NCBI GenBank assembly: GCA_012735355.1 | Contig: JAAYHP010000181.1 | Span: 1 to 5,149, forward strand | Length of the DNA: 5,149 nucleotides | Source of the DNA: Lysinibacillus sp. | GTDB lineage: Bacteria; Bacillota; Bacilli; Bacillales_A; Planococcaceae | Direction: 5' to 3' | Shown: positions 1-5,149 of the stretch, piece after piece | How positions within the stretch are numbered: position 1 is the stretch's first letter | How the letters are laid out: every line of letters starts with the position of its first letter | The notes under the pieces: generated by a model | Databases searched by the model: none | What the model was told of the DNA's origin: nothing | Seen by the model: the letters and a program-made list of their open reading frames with translations, nothing else | Program-made: the position numbers and the translations under genes

Positions 1-124
1 CGAGTTTCGGGCTGTTCCCGTTGGAGTCGCCCCGTCACTCCAATCAATTTTCGTTGCATATCATTTTTTTACTATGCTTCTTCACTGATTCTTAATTAAA
101 TTAGCTATATGTCCCAACCTCATT
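1..124. repeat. Partial interspersed repeat, cut by the left window edge
   Basis: This gene-free stretch downstream of gcvPB has two adjacent inverted repeats: CGGG (8-11) with CCCG (17-20) around a 5-base loop, and TTGGAGT (21-27) with ACTCCAA (37-43) around a 9-base GC-rich loop. The GC-rich block at about 8-43 stands out from its AT-rich flank. On the minus strand the block reads like a family of short repeats I recall as scattered between genes in many Bacillaceae and Planococcaceae (a TTGATTGGAGTG core, then GGGGCGACTCC and GGGAACAGC). The minus-strand motif GAGGTTGGGACATA (109-122), just after the gcvPB stop, also resembles a recurrent intergenic motif of Firmicutes that usually has an inverted partner; none is seen here, so a partner would lie beyond position 1. 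The two parts could be one composite element or two. Family assignment is from memory; only the hairpins are directly visible. No GC-rich hairpin with a U-run is seen on the minus strand. Confidence 0.5.
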
Positions 125-134
125 TTTATTGTCA

Positions 135-1598
135 TTATTGTTTTTGATAACGTAAAACTGGATTTCTCGCAGCTAGTGTTTCGTCTAAACGGCTAACAAC
201 GGTAGTATGAGGAGCTTCTTGTACAATTGAAGGGTTTTCTTCAGCTTCTTTTGCAATTTGAATTAGCGCGTCGCAGAATGCATCTAGCGTTTCTTTTGAT
301 TCTGTCTCCGTTGGCTCGATCATCATTCCCTCTTCCACATTTAATGGGAAGTAAATTGTTGGTGGATGGTAGCCGAAGTCAAGAAGGCGTTTAGCCATAT
401 CTAAAGTACGAACACCCAATTTCTTTTGACGACGACCTGATAATACGAATTCATGTTTACAATGACGGTCATATGGTAAGTCGAAATAAGGTTGAAGTTT
501 GCGCATCATATAGTTCGCATTTAATACCGCATATTCTGTAACAGCTTTTAAACCTTCAGGACCCATTGAACGGATATACGTATATGCTCGGACGTTGATG
601 CCGAAGTTTCCGTAGAATGGTTTTACACGACCAATGGATTGTGGGCGATCATAATCAAAATGGAACGTGCCATCTTCTTTTTTCACTAATACTGGTTTCG
701 GCAAGAATGGAATTAAATCCGCTTTTACTCCAACTGGACCAGAACCAGGACCTCCCCCACCGTGTGGGCCAGTAAATGTTTTGTGTAGGTTCAAGTGAAC
801 GCAGTCAAATCCCATGTCTCCAGGACGAACTTTTGACATGATGGCATTTAAGTTTGCACCGTCGTAGTAAACTTTACCACCAACACTATGAACAATATCA
901 GCGATTTCCACGATATGTTCTTCAAACAAACCAAGTGTATTTGGGTTAGTAAGCATTAGCGCCGCAGTATCTTCTCCAACAACACGGCGTAAATCTTCTA
1001 AATCGACTAATCCATTTTCATCAGATTTAACTGTAATTGTTTCGAAACCTGCAACTGCAGCACTTGCAGGGTTTGTCCCGTGAGCTGAGTCTTGAACGAT
1101 CACTTTGTTACGATGACCTTCTCCGTTCGCTTCATGGAAGGCGCGAATCATCATTAACGCAGTCCATTCACCGTGAGCACCAGCTGCAGGTTGTAATGTC
1201 ACTTCATCCATTCCTGTAATTTCTTTTAAAGATGTTTGAAGTTCATACATTAACTCCATTGCACCTTGTACTGTTGATTCATCTTGTAATGGGTGAATAT
1301 TCGCAAATCCTGAGAAACGAGCCACTTGTTCGTTAATTTTTGGATTATATTTCATTGTACATGAACCGAGTGGATAAAATCCTGAGTCTACCCCGTGGTT
1401 GCGACGAGATAGCGCCGTATAATGACGCATAATATCTAGTTCAGATACTTCTGGCAATTCTGCCGCTTCTTCACGTATATACTCTTGTGGAATTAAATCT
1501 GCTAAATCTACTTCAGGTACATCTAACTCTGGTAAGCTATAACCAATACGACCTTCTTTTGACAATTCGAAAATGAGCGGTTGATTTTCGTTATGCAT
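135..1598 (-). CDS. gcvPB: Glycine dehydrogenase (decarboxylating) subunit 2, PLP-binding P-protein subunit
   Basis: This is the catalytic half of the two-part P-protein of the cytoplasmic glycine cleavage system. With GcvPA it decarboxylates glycine on pyridoxal phosphate and loads the aminomethyl group onto the lipoyl arm of H-protein. The 487-residue length matches the family (about 488 in Bacillus subtilis). Visible landmarks are [12 protein letters not shown] (75-86), the [10 protein letters not shown] stretch (136-145), [11 protein letters not shown] (170-180), the YYDGAN motif with the PLP-contacting aspartate (244-249), and LNLHKTF with the Schiff-base lysine K273, followed by a glycine-rich run (277-290). 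The C-terminal fold-type I domain ends with HPPTIYFPL (411-419) and MIEPTETES (426-434). The ATG lies inside the end of gcvPA and overlaps it by 8 bases. A GGGGG ribosome binding sequence about 8 bases upstream lies within gcvPA codons, which suggests translational coupling and equal subunit output. It is the last gene of the operon, and no clear terminator follows within the window. No frameshift or missing catalytic residue is seen. Confidence 0.97.
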   Translation of the reverse strand: MHNENQPLIFELSKEGRIGYSLPELDVPEVDLADLIPQEYIREEAAELPEVSELDIMRHYTALSRRNHGVDSGFYPLGSCTMKYNPKINEQVARFSGFANIHPLQDESTVQGAMELMYELQTSLKEITGMDEVTLQPAAGAHGEWTALMMIRAFHEANGEGHRNKVIVQDSAHGTNPASAAVAGFETITVKSDENGLVDLEDLRRVVGEDTAALMLTNPNTLGLFEEHIVEIADIVHSVGGKVYYDGANLNAIMSKVRPGDMGFDCVHLNLHKTFTGPHGGGGPGSGPVGVKADLIPFLPKPVLVKKEDGTFHFDYDRPQSIGRVKPFYGNFGINVRAYTYIRSMGPEGLKAVTEYAVLNANYMMRKLQPYFDLPYDRHCKHEFVLSGRRQKKLGVRTLDMAKRLLDFGYHPPTIYFPLNVEEGMMIEPTETESKETLDAFCDALIQIAKEAEENPSIVQEAPHTTVVSRLDETLAARNPVLRYQKQ

Positions 1599-2937
1599 TG
1601 TAAGCCCCCATTTCTTGCACTAATTGATCGATTTCTTCTTTTGTGCGCAATTCTGTCACAGCAATCAGTACATGGTTTTCTAATTCAGGATAGTCTCGTC
1701 CTAAGTCATAACCACCGATAATCCCTTTTTCTAATAACTTTTTATTCATTTCACTAACAGGCTTGTTTACTTTCACAACGATTTCATTAAAATGAGCACC
1801 TTGGAAAGGAACAGTAAAGCCAGCTTGTTCAAATGCATTTTTCGCATAGCGCGTTTTAACGATGTTTTGTTTTGCCATTTCTTTAACGCCCTGTTTACCT
1901 AAAGCAGTCATAGCAACGGATGCTGCAAGGGCAAGGAGCGCTTGGTTCGAACAAATGTTGGAAGTCGCTTTTTCACGGCGAATATGTTGTTCGCGAGCTT
2001 GCAACGTCAATACGAAGCCACGACGACCGTCTTGGTCCACCGTTTCCCCTACTAAACGACCAGGAACTTTACGCATTAATTTTGAAGTAGTTGCAAAATA
2101 ACCACAATGCGGTCCTCCGAAGCTTTCAGGAATACCGAAAGGCTGTGCATCTCCAACAGTAATATCTGCTCCAAGTTTTCCAGGAGGTGTTAATACGCCT
2201 AATGCAAGAGGATTTGCTGAAACGACGAATAATCCTTTTACTTCGTGAGCAAGTTCTCCAATCGTTTTCAAATCTTCAATTTGACCGAAGAAGTTTGGAT
2301 ATTGCACCATTACCGCAGCTGTATCTTTATCAACTAACCCTTTTAATGCTTCGATATCTGTTACACCGTTTTTCGTTGGCACTTTCACAACATCGATAGA
2401 TTGACCGTAAGCATATGTTTCAATCACTAGTTGATGTTCTGGATGAATCGCTTCTGAAACTAGTAATTTTTTACGTCTCGTTGAACCTGCTGCAAGCATT
2501 CCAGCTTCTGCTAGAGCCGTTCCACCGTCGTACATGGAGGAGTTTGCTAAATCCATACCTGTTAATTCAGCAATCATCGTTTGGAATTCGAAAATCGCTT
2601 GCAATTCACCTTGAGAAATTTCCGGTTGATAAGGCGTGTATGCAGTATAAAATTCAGAACGAGAAATGACGTGATCCACAATTACTGGTTTGTAGTGATT
2701 GTACACACCAGCACCTAAGAATGAAACATTTGTTTCTGTATCTTTATTTTTATCCGCTATTTGTTTTAATTCTTTAAGTAAGGCCGATTCTGATTTCGCT
2801 GGTTTAATGTTGTAAAGCCCTTTGAAGCGAACTTCTTCTGGAATATCTGCAAATAAATCATCAATGCTTTCTACCCCAATGGTAGCGAGCATTTGTTGTT
2901 TATCTTGTTCCGTCATAGGAAGATAACGATGCATCAT
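1591..2937 (-). CDS. gcvPA: Glycine dehydrogenase (decarboxylating) subunit 1
   Basis: This is the N-terminal-type half of the split glycine cleavage P-protein. It has the same fold as GcvPB but lacks the PLP lysine, and it completes the active site of the heteromer. The 448-residue length is normal for the family. Visible landmarks are the N-terminal HRYLPMT (3-9), [11 protein letters not shown] (72-82), [15 protein letters not shown] (96-110), the Gly-rich MYDGGTA (135-141), QYPNFFG (212-218), GDAQPFGIP (262-270) with GGPHCGYFA (274-282), PGRLVG (292-297), and the highly conserved [19 protein letters not shown] (311-329). The chosen ATG is preceded by GGAGGT with a 6-base spacer. A second in-frame ATG follows immediately (MMHR), so the true start could be one codon later, with a 9-base spacer. 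It lies 18 bases after gcvT and overlaps gcvPB by 8 bases, so the three genes should be one transcript under the upstream glycine riboswitch. The reading frame is intact. Confidence 0.97.
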   Translation of the reverse strand: MMHRYLPMTEQDKQQMLATIGVESIDDLFADIPEEVRFKGLYNIKPAKSESALLKELKQIADKNKDTETNVSFLGAGVYNHYKPVIVDHVISRSEFYTAYTPYQPEISQGELQAIFEFQTMIAELTGMDLANSSMYDGGTALAEAGMLAAGSTRRKKLLVSEAIHPEHQLVIETYAYGQSIDVVKVPTKNGVTDIEALKGLVDKDTAAVMVQYPNFFGQIEDLKTIGELAHEVKGLFVVSANPLALGVLTPPGKLGADITVGDAQPFGIPESFGGPHCGYFATTSKLMRKVPGRLVGETVDQDGRRGFVLTLQAREQHIRREKATSNICSNQALLALAASVAMTALGKQGVKEMAKQNIVKTRYAKNAFEQAGFTVPFQGAHFNEIVVKVNKPVSEMNKKLLEKGIIGGYDLGRDYPELENHVLIAVTELRTKEEIDQLVQEMGAYNA

Positions 2938-2955
2938 GTTTTGACCTCCAATTAA

Positions 2956-4056
2956 TTATTTTTCGCGTTTATAAAATGGTTTTTGAACAACTTGTGCTTT
3001 TACTCTTTTATTACGAATTTCTACTTCTACTTCTGTTCCGATTTCAGTGTATTCAATATTAAGTAAAGCTAGTCCAAGATTGCGTTTTGTCGTAGGAATT
3101 TGCGTACCAGTTGTCACGACACCAATTTCAGTATCACCTTTAAATACTTTGTATCCGTGACGAGGAATTCCTTTATCGATCATTTCAATGCCGACAATTT
3201 TTCTTGAAAGTCCTTCTTCTTTTTGCTTTTTCAACGCTTCTTTTCCAATGAAATCCGCTTCCTTTTGGACCTTTACTGCAAATCCAATTCCCGCTTCTAA
3301 AGGAGAAATGTCCTTTGATAATTCTTGACCATAAAGAGGCAGACCCGCTTCAAAACGAAGTGTATCCCGCGCACCTAACCCACAAGGAATAAGGCCTTTG
3401 TCTTTACCCGCATCTAAAATTTTTGTCCAAAGAGCGACAATGGCTTCAGGTGCTCCGTATAATTCAAAGCCATCTTCTCCAGTATAGCCGCTGCGAGATA
3501 ATAGCACTTGATAGCCAGAAATTTCAACATTCTCTTTAAATGTAAAAGGTTTAATTAGAGATAAGTTTTCTTCTGTTAATATTTGAAGAATTTCTTCAGA
3601 AAGAGGTCCTTGAAGGGCAATGAGAGCATACTCATCAGATTGATCTGTAATCGTTACGTCACCTTCAGCATGTTCCTTCATCCACTCAAAATCTTTTTCA
3701 ATGTTCGCTGCATTGACAACCAATAAATATTTTTTGTCGCCGAGGAAGTAAACGATTAAATCATCAACAACCCCACCGTTTTCATAGCACATTGCATTAT
3801 ATTGTGCGCCACCTACTGGTATTTTCGAAATATCATTCGATAAAAGTTTTTGGAGAAATTGTAATGCATCATTACCTTCTACCAAAATTTCTCCCATGTG
3901 GGACACATCAAAAAGCCCTGCACGTTCGCGCACCGCTTCATGCTCCTCTTTAATGGATGAAAATTGAACAGGTAAGTCCCATCCACCAAAATCAATCGTT
4001 TTCGCACCATATTTTGAGTATTCCTCAAATAAAGGCGTCTTCTTTAGTTCTCCCAT
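2956..4056 (-). CDS. gcvT: Aminomethyltransferase, T-protein of the glycine cleavage system
   Basis: T-protein catalyses the tetrahydrofolate-dependent step. It takes the aminomethyl group from the lipoyl arm of H-protein, makes 5,10-methylene-tetrahydrofolate and releases ammonia. The 366 residues match the family's usual length of about 360-370. Visible landmarks are the N-terminal KKTPLFEEY (5-13), [10 protein letters not shown] (23-32), DVSHMGE (50-56), and [15 protein letters not shown] (86-100) with the conserved aspartates D98 and D99 at the folate site. Further on are the LQGP motif (148-151), [10 protein letters not shown] (189-198), [21 protein letters not shown] (226-246, key residues R230, D231, R234, E236), and the C-terminal [17 protein letters not shown] (315-331), which ends with PFYKR. 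The ATG is supported by an excellent ribosome binding site, AAGGAGGAG at 4062-4070. It is the first gene of the operon, directly downstream of the glycine riboswitch and its terminator, so it should be expressed when glycine is abundant. Nothing is odd in the frame. Confidence 0.97.
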   Translation of the reverse strand: MGELKKTPLFEEYSKYGAKTIDFGGWDLPVQFSSIKEEHEAVRERAGLFDVSHMGEILVEGNDALQFLQKLLSNDISKIPVGGAQYNAMCYENGGVVDDLIVYFLGDKKYLLVVNAANIEKDFEWMKEHAEGDVTITDQSDEYALIALQGPLSEEILQILTEENLSLIKPFTFKENVEISGYQVLLSRSGYTGEDGFELYGAPEAIVALWTKILDAGKDKGLIPCGLGARDTLRFEAGLPLYGQELSKDISPLEAGIGFAVKVQKEADFIGKEALKKQKEEGLSRKIVGIEMIDKGIPRHGYKVFKGDTEIGVVTTGTQIPTTKRNLGLALLNIEYTEIGTEVEVEIRNKRVKAQVVQKPFYKREK

Positions 4057-4122
4057 CGAAACTCCTCCTTAACTACTTTATACTTGCCTATTTACACAAC
4101 TGAAAAAATGCCCATATAGGTG

Positions 4123-4167
4123 AAAAGGACAGAAAATCCCCCCTCGAAAGAAGAATTCTCTGTCCTT
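4123..4167 (-). terminator. Intrinsic terminator of the glycine riboswitch expression platform
   Basis: On the minus strand AAGGACAGA (4159-4167) pairs perfectly with TCTGTCCTT (4125-4133). Pairing continues inward through several G-T wobbles, where a TCTTCT stretch faces six G residues, to a tight loop containing TCG, giving a stem of about 19-20 pairs. A short run of T follows at 4123-4126, partly within the stem. The left arm includes CAGAG (4158-4162), which is also the 3' strand of P1 in aptamer 2. Terminator and glycine-bound aptamer should therefore exclude each other: without glycine the hairpin stops transcription before gcvT, and with glycine the arm is held in P1. A second, longer U-run (4103-4108) lies downstream and may help termination. 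Confidence 0.88.
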
Positions 4168-4340
4168 GCACCTGAAAGTTACACCTACTTAAAACTAATA
4201 GGCTTTCCTCTTGGGTGGCTGATTATCAGCACTCTCCAGAGTTGCGTCCCGTACGAGTCTTTTTGCCTGAGAGATTCATAGTTCCACTACTTGCTCCTTC
4301 GGCGACGTTTTTCACGTTCTCTCCCCGCACAATCATCCGC
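4123..4340 (-). promoter_or_regulatory. Tandem glycine riboswitch (gcvT RNA element)
   Basis: The minus-strand leader of gcvT carries two glycine aptamers in tandem and an expression platform. Aptamer 1 (about 4265-4327) has a P1 stem of GGAGAGA with TCTCTC (4319-4325 with 4269-4274), a small ACGT/ACGT hairpin, the conserved core GCCGAAGGAGCAA (4291-4303) and the 3' motif ATCTCTCAGGCAAAA (4261-4275). Aptamer 2 (about 4158-4242) starts with ACTCTGGAGAG (4232-4242) and contains a perfect GCTGA/TCAGC hairpin (4218-4230), a CCACCCAAGAGGAAAGCC core (4201-4218) and the 3' motif ACTTTCAGGTGC (4168-4179). Its P1 pairs CTCTG (4237-4241) with CAGAG (4158-4162). The short GACGCAA linker (4243-4249) and an ATGA in the upstream leader resemble the leader-linker kink-turn of this class. 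By family knowledge, two aptamers before gcvT form an ON switch. Here P1 of aptamer 2 and the terminator share bases, which fits that model. The 5' boundary is approximate. Confidence 0.96.
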
Positions 4341-4382
4341 GCCATATTCAATTACCATGTACAAATAGACATCTTTGCCTAT

Positions 4383-4411
4383 ATCCTAACATTGAACATA
4401 TAATAAGGCAA
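4383..4411 (-). promoter_or_regulatory. Candidate sigma-A promoter of the gcvT-gcvPA-gcvPB operon
   Basis: Reading the minus strand, TTGCCT (4406-4411) matches 4 of 6 bases of the -35 consensus and TAGGAT (4383-4388) matches 4 of 6 of the -10 consensus, with an exact 17-base spacer. Transcription would start near 4376, about 36-50 bases before the first riboswitch aptamer, which is a suitable distance for the leader. The site lies in the AT-rich gap after the aroK stop, and no clear intrinsic terminator separates it from aroK. The assignment rests on motif match and position only. Confidence 0.55.
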
Positions 4412-4465
4412 TGTTTTTTTAAATACCGTTAAGAACACGAATATTAAATGATTCAAACCTGTTTT

Positions 4466-4978
4466 TTATTCGCCTTTTAAACGATTTACTTGGAAGACGA
4501 TATAGTTTACAATTTGCCGAATTGTCCTGCCTTCCGTGAAGACTCTTATATGTCCAGCTTGTTTATAAAATTTTCTTCTATAGTAATATAGTCGTTCTAA
4601 TTCTTTTTTAGTCGAACGTTGTACAATCGGACGATTTTTATCATTTTTAATTCTCTGATAAATGTCCTCAAAACTTGCATCAAGAAAAAATACTAATCCT
4701 GTTCTTCTCATAATTCGTCGATTTTCTTCCTTCATCGCTACGCCACCACCTGTTGCGATGATACAGGCTTCATCACGGAAATTTCTTAAAAATTCCGTTT
4801 CCAAATTTCTAAAATATTCTTCTCCATATTTTTCAAAGATTTCGGGTATAGACATCCCTTGTTGCCTTACTATTTCTTTATCCATATCATAAAAAGGCAT
4901 TTTCAAGGCATAACTCAATTGACGTCCAATTGCACTTTTACCGCATCCCATAAACCCTACTAAGTATATTTTCCGCAT
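4466..4978 (-). CDS. aroK: Shikimate kinase
   Basis: This enzyme phosphorylates shikimate at the 3-hydroxyl with ATP in the shikimate pathway to chorismate and aromatic amino acids; it is a cytoplasmic NMP-kinase-like protein. The 170-residue length is typical. Visible motifs are the Walker A loop GFMGCGKSAIG (8-18, with K14 and S15), DMD (31-33, Mg and shikimate contacts), FRNLE (56-60) with the shikimate-binding R57 and E60, the GGG motif (77-79), the lid segment NRPI with R116 (115-118), and an RxxxY motif (R134 to Y138) matching the late shikimate-binding arginine. The ATG has a GAAGGTG ribosome binding site about 7 bases upstream. The gene starts 39 bases after the stop of the partial upstream frame, and a possible promoter of its own lies at 5043-5071. 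By eye it looks more AT-rich than the gcv genes, and its tail is rich in basic and tyrosine residues. In B. subtilis the equivalent gene lies elsewhere; from memory, placement between comG and gcv occurs in other Bacillales. Confidence 0.95.
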   Translation of the reverse strand: MRKIYLVGFMGCGKSAIGRQLSYALKMPFYDMDKEIVRQQGMSIPEIFEKYGEEYFRNLETEFLRNFRDEACIIATGGGVAMKEENRRIMRRTGLVFFLDASFEDIYQRIKNDKNRPIVQRSTKKELERLYYYRRKFYKQAGHIRVFTEGRTIRQIVNYIVFQVNRLKGE

Positions 4979-5017
4979 TGCCAGACACCTTCTTTTATTT
5001 GCAAAAACTCGATAAAC

Positions 5018-5149
5018 TTACTTGTTAATTTCTAGTAGATTTATCGTAGCATGAACATTCATATTTTCCAACGAAGTAATAATTTTAATTTGTGTTTGAT
5101 AGGAAGTAATAAAAAACAATACAAAACTTAACATAAAAAACAATAGAAC
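5018..5149 (-). CDS. 3' end of a putative membrane-anchored protein, possibly ComGG-like (partial)
   Basis: An open frame enters at the right window edge and ends at a TAA at 5018-5020, giving 43 visible residues. The first 14 or so form a strongly hydrophobic stretch (VLLFFMLSFVLFFI). A polar, mildly amphipathic tail follows (TSYQTQIKIITSLEN, then MNVHATINLLEINK). A hydrophobic segment followed by a helical tail is the layout of the start of a type IV pseudopilin-like protein. In several Bacillales the comG competence operon precedes aroK and gcvT, so the end of comGG is the natural candidate. ComGG normally has about 100 residues after its membrane segment, while only about 29 remain here, so the gene would be short or truncated, or this is another small protein. 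The internal ATG at codon 6 has no visible ribosome binding site, so the real start is probably outside the window. The strand is T-rich, which by itself yields hydrophobic codons, so a chance frame is possible. Confidence 0.42.
   Translation of the reverse strand, partial: VLLFFMLSFVLFFITSYQTQIKIITSLENMNVHATINLLEINK
5043..5071 (-). promoter_or_regulatory. Possible promoter for aroK
   Basis: On the minus strand TTGGAA (5066-5071) and TACGAT (5043-5048) each match 4 of 6 bases of the sigma-A consensus, with a 17-base spacer and a TG one base before the -10 (extended -10 form). Transcription would begin about 58 bases before the aroK ATG. The spacer holds a small inverted repeat, ATGAA/TTCAT (5051-5062). 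The site lies inside the open frame at 5018-5149, so it may be chance or an internal promoter. AT-rich DNA makes such matches common. Confidence 0.3.

Noticed and set aside
21..51. Plus-strand terminator formed by the TTGGAGT/ACTCCAA hairpin and a TTTT run
   Set aside because: The stem is only 7 pairs with a 9-base loop, the T-run is short and offset by 4 bases, and no plus-strand gene precedes it. The hairpin is better read as part of a repeat.
1037..2669. Four plus-strand open frames (1037-1219, 1862-2101, 2187-2399, 2415-2669)
   Set aside because: All lie antisense inside the intact gcvPB and gcvPA genes, show no recognisable domain, and look like codon-bias shadows.
4215..4403. Plus-strand open frame of 62 codons across the gcvT leader
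   Set aside because: It runs antisense through the conserved glycine riboswitch and promoter; its codons are explained by the RNA structure and no ribosome binding site was seen.
4400..4432. Alternative -10 box TATTAT (minus strand, 4400-4405) for the gcv operon
   Set aside because: No acceptable -35 box lies 16-18 bases upstream; the TTGCCT/TAGGAT pair with exact 17-base spacing is better.
4662..4892. Plus-strand open frame of 76 codons
   Set aside because: It is antisense to conserved aroK motifs, with a Lys/Ser-rich, low-information product.
1..5149. CRISPR arrays, tRNA or rRNA genes, transposase genes or a novel defence system
   Set aside because: No spaced direct repeats, tRNA-like folds, transposase motifs or unexplained gene clusters are visible; the window is mainly conserved core metabolism.

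Overview
The window is a chromosomal segment from a low-GC Gram-positive bacterium, most likely of the Bacillaceae/Planococcaceae (Bacillus, Lysinibacillus, Ureibacillus type). The reasons are the split glycine decarboxylase P-protein (separate gcvPA and gcvPB), a tandem glycine riboswitch in front of gcvT, strong AAGGAGG-type ribosome binding sites, AT-rich spacers, and the placement of a shikimate kinase gene next to the gcv operon. The genus is an inference from gene order and from a repeat I recall from these genera. It was not tested by any search.

Every supported gene is on the minus strand, so transcription runs from the right edge to the left. At the far right (5018-5149) is the 3' end of an open frame cut by the window edge. 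It encodes a hydrophobic segment and a short polar tail, possibly the end of a comG-operon protein such as ComGG. Next is aroK (4466-4978), shikimate kinase. The 409-base gap between aroK and gcvT is largely explained. It holds a candidate sigma-A promoter (4383-4411), a two-aptamer glycine riboswitch (about 4123-4340) and an intrinsic terminator (4123-4167) whose left arm overlaps the P1 stem of the second aptamer, then a short leader with a strong ribosome binding site. The operon gcvT (2956-4056), gcvPA (1591-2937) and gcvPB (135-1598) follows, tightly packed, with an 8-base overlap between the last two. The left edge (1-124) has no gene. It looks like one end of an interspersed repeat cut by the window boundary.

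The gcv genes work together in glycine cleavage. The P-protein, a GcvPA/GcvPB heteromer with PLP on GcvPB, decarboxylates glycine and passes the aminomethyl group to lipoylated H-protein. GcvT then moves the one-carbon unit to tetrahydrofolate and releases ammonia. H-protein and dihydrolipoamide dehydrogenase are not encoded here, as is usual for this operon type. Glycine binding to the riboswitch is expected to block the terminator and turn the operon on. AroK belongs to aromatic amino acid synthesis and has no direct metabolic link to gcv; its adjacency appears positional. I see no previously undescribed system. The points most worth following up are the truncated-looking membrane ORF at the right edge, the repeat at the left edge, and details of the riboswitch expression platform.
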